Positions 11,211 to 21,440 of a DNA stretch of 64,000 nucleotides are shown here, piece by piece (position 1 is the stretch's first letter; every line of letters starts with the position of its first letter). Under the pieces are notes generated by a model, which ran no database searches, was not told the origin of the DNA, and worked only from the letters and a program-made list of their open reading frames with translations. The translations under genes were made by a program, and so were the position numbers. The DNA is taken from assembly GCA_033977485.1 (NCBI GenBank), contig CM066982.1:11895218-11959217 (forward strand). Reading direction: 5' to 3'. The DNA comes from Hydrangea macrophylla. Its lineage: Eukaryota; Streptophyta; Magnoliopsida; Cornales; Hydrangeaceae.

Positions 11211-11391
11211 GTAGGCACGTTTTCCTTCATGCATGGGTCGTATGGTAAATGCTTATAAATAAATAGCTAAGACCAAGAATGAATGGGCATGATGATTATT
11301 ATCCCCACTATTATCTTACCTCTCTCTCTCTCTCTCTCACAGCTATGGCTTCTCTCACTTAATTCTTCCAAACCGGATTTGACCATATCAG
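11071..11391 (+). other. Inserted segment in DCL2-A, possible new terminal intron
   Basis: 321 bp that separates the dsRBD end from bases matching the DCL2-B terminus (GAAAGCATGCCG...). It begins GTGAAC and ends ATATCAG after (CT)-rich DNA. Splicing it out restores frame: codon 11070 plus 11392-11393 gives Lys, then Ser-Met-Pro-Gly-Glu and stop at 11409-11411, close to DCL2-B's SMPRI. A second good acceptor, CTCTCACAG, ends at 11342. Whether it is spliced is unknown. Confidence 0.6.
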
Positions 11392-11845
11392 AAAGCATGC
11401 CGGGAGAATAAGTACATTCGCATTCTCTCGCTATGTTTCTGACTTACACACACACATATCTATCTATATCTATATCTATATCTATATACCAATGTCTCCA
11501 TAAGTGTTTTACATTTTTATCAATCACTAATGCCCATAAGTGTTTCACTTTTATCAATCGGTGCTATTACTACTAAAGTAATTTTTTTAGAATTTTAACA
11601 ACATTAGTATATCACTTTTTTTGGTCCGTCCATGAGAATCTTATCTTTTTATTTTTCTTCTTTGGATATATCATGTTATATACAATCCCTATTATTTTAC
11701 AACTCCTTTACATTAATGACACACCACATTCCTATTATGTAACAACTCCTTCTAAACAACTCTGTTCCGATCGGAATAAAAAATAAAATAGTTAATCACA
11801 CTTTATTTCATAGTTGATTTCTATTTTTTTTTTTTTTTAATATGA

Positions 11846-12052
11846 TGTAACGACCCTGGTGCTGTGTGTTGTAGGGGGGAGTTCGTCCCACATCGCCTGG
11901 GGAAGAAAGAGTTATGTGCTATATATGGGGGGCCATAGTGGAACCTAGTAAGACGCGTTTTGGGCAGGCTTGTGGGCCTGTGCTAGGAAAAATCCCTGCG
12001 GGTTGAGCCCAAAGCGGACAAAATCTTACTGGGGGAGACTTGGGTCGTGACA
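11846..12052. mobile_element. Solo LTR, small TRIM-like element
   Basis: 207 bp beginning TGTAACGACCC and ending GGGTCGTGACA, flanked on both sides by the 5-bp repeat tatga. It contains GTCCCACATCGCC and a TATATATGG box, as in short plant LTRs. No internal domain or second LTR is present, so it is a solo LTR left by LTR-LTR recombination. Confidence 0.8.
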
Positions 12053-12571
12053 TATGAACTCACGGTTTGGGTGCTTTTTTTTTTTTTTTTTTTAAATTCT
12101 ATGGAAGATTACTACCCCACTTTTGACCAAGGTTGGTTTCTATTTTTATTTTTATTTTTATTTTTGTAAATTTGGACTAACGGTTGGTTTCCTTTTTCTT
12201 TTTCATTCCTTTTTTTTTTCTTCCTTTATTGGATAAATTACAGTAACACCCTATCAAATATGACTCTTTTTCAAATATGTCCCTTAACTATAAAACTTGA
12301 CAAACTAACTCTCCTCAACTATTACATTTTTCATTAAAGCCCCTTCCATTAAAATTCTATCCCAAAAAAGAACGTTTTTTTTTAATCATTACACATGATA
12401 CAAAATATTAACAACATGACATCTATTTTTTTCTCCTTCGTGCCGTTAGATATTTTAGTACAAAAATTATCCTTTGCTACAAACATAATTGCCTTTTGTT
12501 GTACACCAAATTTTAGGCAATTTTGTTCTAAAATTTTTAATGACTCAAAGAAAAGATAAAAATGCTATGTT

Positions 12572-13340
12572 TGTCACACCTCGTCCCGGGAAAATCATAT
12601 TGTTTTAAATTGCATAAGTGAATTTCTGAAATTATTAATGTTAGTTAATAATTGAGGTGAAGTTGACGTGGGTCGACAGTGAGGTGTCAATTGAGGACAT
12701 GGTAAACCGAGAATCACGAGGCATTGATTTGACTAAATGATATTTACATGATTTAAATGTTATATGATTTAATCTGATATATATGAATAGTGATATTACC
12801 TATGTAGTGTAATTTCTGATAGTTTTAATCCAATTTAGGATCAGTTTAATGGTTTTGACGATAACCAACAGGATACGCTGCATAAAAGGTAGGTTATCTA
12901 GAGATTTCACGGAAATTAGTTTTCAGACATAATTACAATGACAAACGAAACTTAGTCGGAAAGTTTTATAATTTATGATTTTCACTCGTGAACTGATAAT
13001 ATGGTAGTGTGCAACGTTTCGGAGAATAATTAAAAGTTTTGATAAAAACTCGTGGAGAGTTAACATAATTTTCAAAAATGTTGCCTATATATAAAGAAGT
13101 GGCAAGATAATATGATGCCGGATTAGACTATGACGGAACCCGTAAGAAGATGTGGCTGAAGGAGGACAATATTTAATGTAAAAAATTGAAGAGTGATTTG
13201 GTAAAGAAAGAATGGCAGATGGTATGTGAAAATGGCATAAAAACTAGTGTCAAAATGTGAAAGGACGAATAAAGCCAAATCAATTGGGAAATTACTGTTT
13301 ATGGCTTGTTAGCCCCTTTTAGTATAAATTAGGAGGATGG
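12572..13340. mobile_element. LTR-like fragment (Gypsy-type start), boundaries uncertain
   Basis: Begins TGTCACACCTCGTCCCGGG, a common start of plant Gypsy LTRs, and runs into AT-rich non-coding DNA. I cannot find its end, a partner LTR or a target duplication. Confidence 0.35.
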
Positions 13341-15178
13341 CCCGTGCAAGGCACGAGCGTTGAATTTAATTAAAAAAATGTAATATATATTTTTGTTAAT
13401 GTGTACACGAAAGAGAAATAAACATATTAATTCTTAAGATCGTGTTCGAAAAATTATGCTTGAACAACATTTTATTATCTGACGTTAAACCTATAATTTC
13501 TTGCTGGATAAATAGTACTAATAAAAAAATTCAAAAAAAGGTAATTAATTTATTAGTGTACACACTTTAAATTTTAGGCTCTTTTATTAACACGTAACAT
13601 AACTCATAGATAACATGTATGTATACATATATATATGTGTGTGTGTGTGTGTGTACAAATATCTACACTACTATAGAAAGAGAAAGGAAGGGGTGCCAAA
13701 AACGTTTTTCTCACACCAATAATTACAATAAAATCTACACAATTTTCTAATGAAAATAATTTCACAAAGCATTAAAATGTCATTTCAAAAATTTTTTTAA
13801 AAATTACTCCGTAATTTCTTTCAACTACACACCCCCACTTTTTTTCTCTCGCACTCACATAGTGAGTGGCACTCCTCTAGTATATACAAAAATGATAGTT
13901 TACAAATGACAAAAGAGTAATTTGATAATTCGATTTAATAAAAGAGAAGTTTGCCTACCTCCACACTGGAGAGCCAGAAGTTTTCCACTATTAAAAACGA
14001 TTTAGGGTTACATCATACATATCTCCTATAGGTACATGGCAAAATCCCCAAAATACCCATACCGTACGAATTGAGCCACACCCAACAATTTCCTTACAGA
14101 GTTTGATAAATATAATTTTGATGTTTGTTAGTTTAAGAATTGAGTCAAAAGAACTAGTATCCATCAACTCAATCATGTTTTCAAGAAGTAACTTTGAAGA
14201 AAAAGTCAACGTTCAACAAAGATTATGATGTGTTTCGAATAACAACTTCAGAATGCATTCTTATCAAGTATAATTGCATTTTCCTCGACTATCAACTTAT
14301 TATAAAGATGCTTACTAATACAATTGCCACTTTCTCATAAAAACAAGTCTTGTTTGCTTCTGTTTTTAAGTTGGAATGTTATTTATAAATGAGGTCATGA
14401 GTTGGTGATTAACGGTAACCATGCTCCTCGACCTTAATGACAAATAAGTCACACTCTATAATGTTTCTATCTCCGTCTCTACCTTTGTTTTGGTTTTTCT
14501 CTCTCTACAGATAAAAAGTATCAATATTGATACATGTACTACCAAAAAAAAAGTCACTTTCATACTAAACGGAGCATTATGAAAGTCTCATGGAGGAGCA
14601 TGACTTGGCACATTAGGAAAGGCATTTGACAAAACACCATTTTAAATATAATTTCGTGTACTAGAACGATTTATAGTGGAAAAGAATACCTCTGGTTTTT
14701 ATATTCTGAAAGATGAAATGCTAAAATGGTTGTGTATCTCTTTTATTGCTGCCTCCCCCCCCCCCCCCCCCCCGAACTAGAACCATTCTTTGCCTTTGGG
14801 ATTACATTCTGGATTTGTTTTAAGAGTTTGGCTTTGTTAAAATTCCCATCTCCCCAAAAGCTTAGACTGTTAGTGAATGGGCCAACAATGTATATCAAGT
14901 TAACAGTCGCTCTTCAATGTGAGTGGTGGTCCACTCTTGCACTTGGAGTGCTAATAAACCGGGAAAAAACAAACAAATAGGTAGCCATACTTAAAACAAA
15001 CACACATAAAAATGGTAATTAGAGAGGCCTCAATGTAGGACATATTACTACGTTACTACCAAAGCACGACTAGTTAACATGACACCATTGAGAGCCCGCC
15101 CCGCCCCACCCCGCCCACCCCTTTTTTTTTTTTTTTTTGCAACTGTCACAAACTTAGAAGCTTTTTAACTTCATTCAG

Positions 15179-15357
15179 GTACTCGGAGATATTATGGAAT
15201 CTCTGGCGGGGGCAATTCTAGTAGATTCTGGATACAATAAGGATATTGTTTTTTAGAGCATAAGATCTCTTTTGGAGCCCATGATTACACCAGAGACAGT
15301 GAAGTTCAATCATGTTAAAGAGCTGACCGAGCTATGTGAGAAGTGTCATTATGATAG
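15179..15357 (+). pseudogene. DCL2: psi-DCL2-C last exon, 5' piece
   Basis: Encodes the RNase IIIb end with Asp and Glu of GDIMESLAG present, then an in-frame TAG, then MITPETVKF. Ends in the 5-bp target duplication gatag at 15353-15357. Confidence 0.9.
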
Positions 15358-15600
15358 TGTAGAGAGAGGAAAATTTGAGGTAATGGGTATGATATTCAAC
15401 TTAACTTTCATTGGTTACACATGTGCATATATATACAAAAACTAATGATCAACGTGATTGATATCAAAGGAAACAATACAATCTGAAAGTCTATAATATT
15501 GCCTAAAGTGTTGCACCAATCTTGACCACATTAATTTGGCTTGACTACATTTATTTGGCTTCAGCACAATTACCCTTTGATAGCTGTAGATGTTTCAACA
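15358..15600 (-). repeat. Copia-2 3' LTR
   Basis: 243 bp copy of the LTR. The end of the pol frame (stop at 15570-15572) overlaps it. A G-rich polypurine tract (minus strand) adjoins it at 15601-15609. Confidence 0.95.
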
Positions 15601-18600
15601 TCCCCCCGCAAACACAGCGGTCCTGGACAGATGAGTTTGGACCGAAGAAAAAGAAAGCGCTGTTTGGGAAGACCCTTGGTAAACAAATCTGCAGTCTGAT
15701 CCACTGAAGGAACAAATTGAACACGACACAACCCAGACGCCACATGTTCACGAACAAAGTGATAATCGAGCTCGATGTGTTTAGTGCGAGCATGAAACAC
15801 AGGATTAGCAGCCATATAAGTAGCACTGAGATTATCACAATAGAGCAACATAGGCCGATTAATAGGGCATCGTAGTTCCTGAAGTAAGTGACGAAGCCAA
15901 ACATTCTCAGCACAACATTGAGCAAGAGAACGATATTCAGATTCAGCACTAGAACGAGATACTGTGGGTTGCTTCTTGGCACTCCACGAAATCAGATTAG
16001 GCCCCAAATAAACACAAAAACCAGAAGTGGAACGCCGAGTATCGGGACAACCCGCCCAGTCCGCATCAGAATAGGCATACAGAGTGCAAGGTCCAGGTGA
16101 AGCACAAAAAACTAGACCAAGGCCAACAGATCCTTTCAAGTAGCGAAGGATTCGCTTTACAGCAACCAAATGAGGAGCACGAGGGGCACTCATAAATTGA
16201 GAGACGTGGTAGACCGCATAGGCAATGTCGGGGCGAGTTAAAGTAAGGTACTGAAGAGTACCAACCAAATGTCGATATTCAGTAGCATCAACAAGAGGAT
16301 CACCATCACTTGTAGAAAGTTGAGACTTGGTTGAAACAGGTGTGGAACAAGGTTTGCAGTGAAGCATAGAACTCCGACGAAGAAGATCCAAAGTGCACTT
16401 AGTCTGAGAGAGATGGAGTCCAGTAGTCACGGATGAGACTTCAATACCAAGAAAATAATGAAGAGAACCCAAATCCTTAATGTCAAATTCATGTGCCATA
16501 GTGACAGTAAAGGATTTAATAACTGAAGAATCACTCCCGGTGAGAATAATGTCATCAACATATATGAGAAGGACCAGAGTCACACCTTTCCTATGATAAA
16601 TGAAAAGAGAACTGTCTGCCTTGCTTTGTAAAAAAACAAACTTGAGAAGAAAAGTGCTAAAACGTTGAAACCAGGCACGAGGGGCCTGTTTCAAACCATA
16701 AATAGCTTTTTGGAGATGGCAAACATGGTGAGGGTGTTGAGGATCAATGAACCCTGGTGGTTGAGTCATGAAGACCGTTTCAGTTAAATGCCCCTGAAGA
16801 AAAGCATTTTTGACATCAAATTGGCGTAGAGACCAGCCAGAAGCGAGAGCTATGCTAAGAACTACACGAATGGTATTAGGTTTGACAACCGGACTGAAAG
16901 TCTCATCATAATCAAGCCCCGGTTGTTGATGAAAGCCTTTAGCAACTAACCGCGCTTTGTAGCGCTCAACAGTCCCATCTGATTTTTGTTTGACCTGAAA
17001 GACCCATTTGCAGCCAACAGTATTATGTCCTGGTATAGGTGGCTCTAAGGTCCAAGTGTGATTTTTAAGCAAAGCATTGAACTCTTCAGACATGGCATGA
17101 CGCCATTCAGGAAGTTTCACAGCCTGAGAGTAGCAAGTGGGTTCAGGAGAGGCAGTAAGTTGGGTGTAGAAAGCCTTGGGAAGTGGATACCGAACGGTAC
17201 CATCTGTGTAAGTTTTGGGCTTTTGAATACCAGCGCGCTGACGGGTGACCATATGATGAGGATTAGGATCGATAGGAATGGGTGAAGATAACGGGGACTG
17301 AGGGCAGTTGGGTAAGGGGGTGGACGATAGTGGGCCAGAGGAAGACGCAACAACGGGATTAGACTGAGCAGAAGATGACTCGGATTGAGTTTGTGGGAAG
17401 GGACTCATATGTAGTAGGGAATCAATAGGAGAATTGATGAACTGTGGGGATGCAAGAGTGGGGGTAATGTCGGGTATGGAGGGAACCTGGACAAATGCAA
17501 AGGTCGTATAATCCGGAGAGGAACGTGACTGTATGTGAGGTGATGGAGAGGCATAGGGGTAACATGATTCATCAAAACGTACATGACGAGAGATATAGAC
17601 CCGATTGGATTTGGGGTCGAGACAACGATAACCCTTATGACGAGTGATGTATCCAAGGAAAACACACTCAGTAGAGCGAGGTGATAGCTTGTGAGGGACA
17701 TAAGCACCTAGATGAGGGTAACAAGCGCAACCAAAGGTGCGAAGATCTGTATATGATGGGTGGAAGCCAAACAAGGAATGAAAGGGACTAGACCAACCAA
17801 GGAGAGGAGTAGGAAGTCGATTAATTAAATATACAGCAGTGGAAACGGCCTCAACCCAGAGAGTAGGAGGCATGGTGGCTTCAATAAGAAGAGTGCGACC
17901 CATTTCAGAAATATGGCGGTGCTTACGTTCGGCAACACCATTTTGTTGAGCAGTGTGGGGACAAGACAGACGGTGGTGTATGTCTTTTGTGCAACATAGG
18001 GCAGATACAGACTTGTTATCAAATTCCCGGCCACCATCACTTTGGAAAACTTTAATAGACCGATTAAATTGAGTAGTGATAAATGCCAAGAAGTCGGTAA
18101 AAACTTGAAAAACTTCATTTTTATGTCGCATAGGAAAAAGCCAAGTATACCGAGAGAAATCATCAGTGAATAACACATAATAACGAAATCCAGACACAGA
18201 TAAAATAGGAGACATCCACACATTGGAATGAATAAGATCAAAAGGAGCCAAAGCATGTTGTTCATTAATTGAAAATGGGAGTTGTGTGGATTTGCCCATG
18301 GCACAACTCTTACAAAAAATCTTGCTAGAAATATTAATTGAAGAATCTAACAGTTTATTGGTTCCTAAAAAAGAAAGAACTTTGTAAGATGGGTGGCCAA
18401 GTCGATTGTGCCAGAGTGTGGATGAAGAGCGAACGGAAGACAATGCTTGAGGAAGAGAGCGAGCAGAAGAAATAGGGTAGAGCCCATCCTTACATTGGCC
18501 CTGAAACAAGATTGCACCAGTTTTTAGAGATGAAATGGAAAAACCCGAGGGAGCAAATGAGAAACGTACGGAATTATCTTTGGTGAACTTAGCAACAGAC

Positions 18601-19319
18601 AACAAATCTTTACGCATTTTGGGTACATGAAGAACTTTATTTAATTGGAAGTTGGAGGGACCAAGGGGAAGGAAAACTGTACCAGTATGTGTAATAGGAA
18701 GAGTCTCACCATTGCCTAACTGAACCTGATCGGAGCCACTGTACTCGGAGTGGTTGGTCCTGGAACGGGTATCACCAGTCATGTGGTGTGTGGCACCAGT
18801 GTCAGGGTACCATGTGAGATCCGAAGGCTGAGAGATTTGGAGGCCAGCAAAAGCATTGGGCACAGAATCATTCTGTTGGTAATTATTGTACCTTTGATAA
18901 CAAGTTGCAGCAGAGTGACCCATCTTGTTGCAAATTTGACAAACAAGGGGCATTGGTGGAGAACCCAAAAGTCCAGCATCATTGGAAAAATTATGAGAGC
19001 CTGAAGGTTGACCACCACGATGACCACCACGATAAGAATAGTTACCACGGCCTGAGGAATTTCCACAACGATAGCCACCACGCCCACGAGAGTTGCCACC
19101 ACGACCCTTATAGGAGTTGCCACGGTTGGAGCGGTCATAGTAGGGAATCACAGCAGGAGTGTTGGAACCACGGTTGGTGCGTTCCGAGGGGGTTTGAGAT
19201 GTGAAAAGGGCAGTGGTAGTGCTTGATTCAGTGGTGCTAGGGGTGGAAATTTGACATTCATAAGAGAGAAGACGTGCTCTAAGGTCAGCAAATGGTGGAA
19301 GAGGGGGAAAGTTTAATAT
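15570..19319 (-). CDS. Copia-2 Gag-Pol, C-terminal part (end of Gag to RNase H)
   Basis: Long open frame, with 1,193 codons from the first internal ATG at 19151. From that Met: Gly/Arg-rich RNA-binding region, CCHC knuckle CQICNKMGHSAATC (about 70-84), protease DTGATHHMTG (about 118), GAG-pre-integrase LWHNRLGHPSY, integrase, RT with CKWVFQVK and IYVDDIILTG, and RNase H with SSAESEYRSL and YCDNLSATY. Similar to the RE1 type of plant Copia. Odd point: the usual first catalytic Asp of integrase (H-S/T-D-V-W) is Asn here (IHSNVWMSP), while the second (QSDGGREF) and the Glu (NGVAERKHR) remain. Confidence 0.93.
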   Translation of the reverse strand: MLNFPPLPPFADLRARLLSYECQISTPSTTESSTTTALFTSQTPSERTNRGSNTPAVIPYYDRSNRGNSYKGRGGNSRGRGGYRCGNSSGRGNYSYRGGHRGGQPSGSHNFSNDAGLLGSPPMPLVCQICNKMGHSAATCYQRYNNYQQNDSVPNAFAGLQISQPSDLTWYPDTGATHHMTGDTRSRTNHSEYSGSDQVQLGNGETLPITHTGTVFLPLGPSNFQLNKVLHVPKMRKDLLSVAKFTKDNSVRFSFAPSGFSISSLKTGAILFQGQCKDGLYPISSARSLPQALSSVRSSSTLWHNRLGHPSYKVLSFLGTNKLLDSSINISSKIFCKSCAMGKSTQLPFSINEQHALAPFDLIHSNVWMSPILSVSGFRYYVLFTDDFSRYTWLFPMRHKNEVFQVFTDFLAFITTQFNRSIKVFQSDGGREFDNKSVSALCCTKDIHHRLSCPHTAQQNGVAERKHRHISEMGRTLLIEATMPPTLWVEAVSTAVYLINRLPTPLLGWSSPFHSLFGFHPSYTDLRTFGCACYPHLGAYVPHKLSPRSTECVFLGYITRHKGYRCLDPKSNRVYISRHVRFDESCYPYASPSPHIQSRSSPDYTTFAFVQVPSIPDITPTLASPQFINSPIDSLLHMSPFPQTQSESSSAQSNPVVASSSGPLSSTPLPNCPQSPLSSPIPIDPNPHHMVTRQRAGIQKPKTYTDGTVRYPLPKAFYTQLTASPEPTCYSQAVKLPEWRHAMSEEFNALLKNHTWTLEPPIPGHNTVGCKWVFQVKQKSDGTVERYKARLVAKGFHQQPGLDYDETFSPVVKPNTIRVVLSIALASGWSLRQFDVKNAFLQGHLTETVFMTQPPGFIDPQHPHHVCHLQKAIYGLKQAPRAWFQRFSTFLLKFVFLQSKADSSLFIYHRKGVTLVLLIYVDDIILTGSDSSVIKSFTVTMAHEFDIKDLGSLHYFLGIEVSSVTTGLHLSQTKCTLDLLRRSSMLHCKPCSTPVSTKSQLSTSDGDPLVDATEYRHLVGTLQYLTLTRPDIAYAVYHVSQFMSAPRAPHLVAVKRILRYLKGSVGLGLVFCASPGPCTLYAYSDADWAGCPDTRRSTSGFCVYLGPNLISWSAKKQPTVSRSSAESEYRSLAQCCAENVWLRHLLQELRCPINRPMLLYCDNLSATYMAANPVFHARTKHIELDYHFVREHVASGLCRVQFVPSVDQTADLFTKGLPKQRFLFLRSKLICPGPLCLRGDVETSTAIKG

Positions 19320-19324
19320 GGCTG

Positions 19325-19795
19325 TGTTAGCATTTTTTGTGGGTTATGGGTCACCCACATAATCTATGGACCGGGTCCAAGGGCTTAGCTTAGGGTTCAA
19401 GAAATCCTATGTGGATTATAACTTGGAGTCTTAGGGCATGTATATGTGTGTGTATATATATATGTGTATAACACACACATAAACACAACTCTGCACACAA
19501 TAAGGCAGCCACCCTCTCTCCCTCTCTCTCTCTCTCTCTTAGTTACTTTCTCTCTCTAGCCAAATCACACTAGGGCTTGGGATTTAGCGCGTGGATACAA
19601 AGGGGGTGTCTCTAGTAGGCATTCTCACGACCCGTTCGAAGCATAAGAGCGTACACGGAAGTACTAAAAAGCAGCAGTTCGTGGGTATTATCGCCGGGCT
19701 TGTAACAACGCCGCCAAGACGATCAGTGATTGGGCATATTCCGCAAGGTATGTCCTTTACCCGACCCGTATGCATGTGTGTATGCATAATTTACA
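19325..19795 (+). repeat. Nested element 5' LTR
   Basis: 471 bp, TGTTAGC to TTTACA, with a TATATATA stretch and a CT microsatellite. Confidence 0.95.
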
Positions 19796-19796
19796 T

Positions 19797-19808
19797 TGGT
19801 ATCAGAGC
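19797..19808 (+). promoter_or_regulatory. Nested element primer binding site
   Basis: TGGTATCAGAGC one base after the 5' LTR, matching initiator tRNA-Met. Confidence 0.9.
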
Positions 19809-20399
19809 CTATAGGTTGTTGATTCGCCCGTATTATGCCCAAAACAAATCTACCATTAAAGCTTGGTTAAGCTTTTACCATAAACTTGATAAAATCGAAT
19901 TTGAAGTGGGTCTACATGAAAACTCCAATATAAGTCCGAATTTTTTATATGGTTGTGTCCCATATGGTCCCTAGAGTCCCCCCACAAAGTCCCATGCCTT
20001 GATTATCTCAAACGAGTGAGATATAGCAAACCCTAGATTTGTTTTTGGGTTAAAAACGAAATTTTTTCATAACTTTGCTCTCTGTTTTCGGAAGATTTAC
20101 TTATTTAATCGATCTGTTTTTTGGTATGATCTTGTAGTACTCCATGAGAGCTTTCCAACGGTATAACATTTGTAAATTTTCGACAAAAAACGAGTGAGAT
20201 ATGAGCTTGCAAAGTAGGAGGGTTGAGCAGCCCCCAAAACTCAGATTGATTTGGATTTGGGGAAGATGAACCAGAGTTTGGCCACGCCCACTCTCGCTGA
20301 GGAGAGTGGAGCCCACTCGCTGGCCGGCGTTGGTCCGACGACCATGGGTCCGGAGAGTGGAGGTCCGTTTCTCGACCCCGGTCCTTAATATATATTTTT

Positions 20400-21440
20400 C
20401 ATATTTTTGTTGGAAAAATATTTAATTATTTAGTAATTAAAACAGTTTCCGTTAATTAAAAAATAAGTTTTTAATGTTTTAAATCTGTTTTAATTGCTTT
20501 AAAATTCTGGAAATTTATGAAAAATTCAAATTTTATTTTTCCTATATTAAGGACACTGTGTGGGACTAGAAATAATTTTGTGGTAAGTTATTTCATAATT
20601 TTTGGTATTTTAGAGCATTAAAGATGTGTTTTATACGTGTTTTTTAATTGCTTAAAATATCTTAAACAAAATATTAATTTTTGTGATTAATGTATAGTGT
20701 TTAGTACACTGTAAGGGACTCTAGGATAACTTTTTTGTAAATTATCATGTATTTTTGTTATTTTAGAGCATATAATTTATGTTTTTTAGACATTTATTTA
20801 ATTGCTTAAAATAGCAAAAATGCATTATTAATTTTCGTAATTAATAAGGGACATTAAGGACACTGTTTTGAGACCATATGAAATTTAGTAGGACCCATAG
20901 ATAATTTTTGGTAAATTATCCAAATCATATTAATATTTTAGAGCATATAATTATGTGTTTTTGTACACGTATTAAATTGCTTAAAATATTTTTATTGATT
21001 GTTAATTTGTGGAATTAACACAATGTGTTTTATTACACTATTTGCATTATGAGAAAGTTATTTAGCAAACTTTCTCATTTTTTTGGGGGGATATATTTTA
21101 GAGCATATATTGTGTTATGTGCGCAATATTAATTGCTTAAAATATAGCAAATAAAGTTGTTAATTCTTGAAATTAATAAATAGTGTTTTGTACTCTACTT
21201 GGGGACTTGAGAAAATTTTTAGTAAATTCTCTAATATTTTTGGTATTTTAGAGCATAAAATTTATGCTTGTGGGCATCATTTTAATTGCTTAAAATATCC
21301 AAAATTAATTATTAATTTTTGAAATTAATATAAGGTGTTTAGAACACCATATTAGACTACTGAAAATCCTTGGAGTACAAATTTCTCAAAAGTTTTGTAT
21401 TTTTAGGAATTTAGTTGCTCATAGTTAATTTGTTTAACTA
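20400..21440. repeat. Diverged ~155-bp tandem repeats in nested element
   Basis: The box TTTTAGAGCAT recurs near 20611, 20764, 20939, 21099 and 21249. Each is followed about 35 bp later by AATTGCTTAAAATA and then by AATTAAT and a GTGTTTxxTACACT-like stretch. Spacing is 150-175 bp. This is non-coding leader of the element. Confidence 0.75.

Larger units (their letters stand above)
11412..14084. other. Intergenic repeat-rich DNA between DCL2-A and psi-DCL2-C
   Basis: Holds a solo LTR (11846-12052), an LTR-like fragment (12572 to about 13340), poly-T and (GT)n tracts near 13637, and AT-rich DNA. No coding region is supported. Confidence 0.7.

Noticed and set aside
13340..13900. Additional MITE or Helitron end near GATGGCCCGTGCAAGGCACG
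   Set aside because: No matching terminal repeats, target duplication or hairpin-CTRR end could be found.
15570..19151. 1,193-codon host gene
   Set aside because: Domains are Copia Gag-Pol, inside LTRs with primer site and TSD.
19584..19787. 67-codon minus-strand frame also at 27070-27273
   Set aside because: Antisense frame inside the nested element's two LTRs, no start context or homology.
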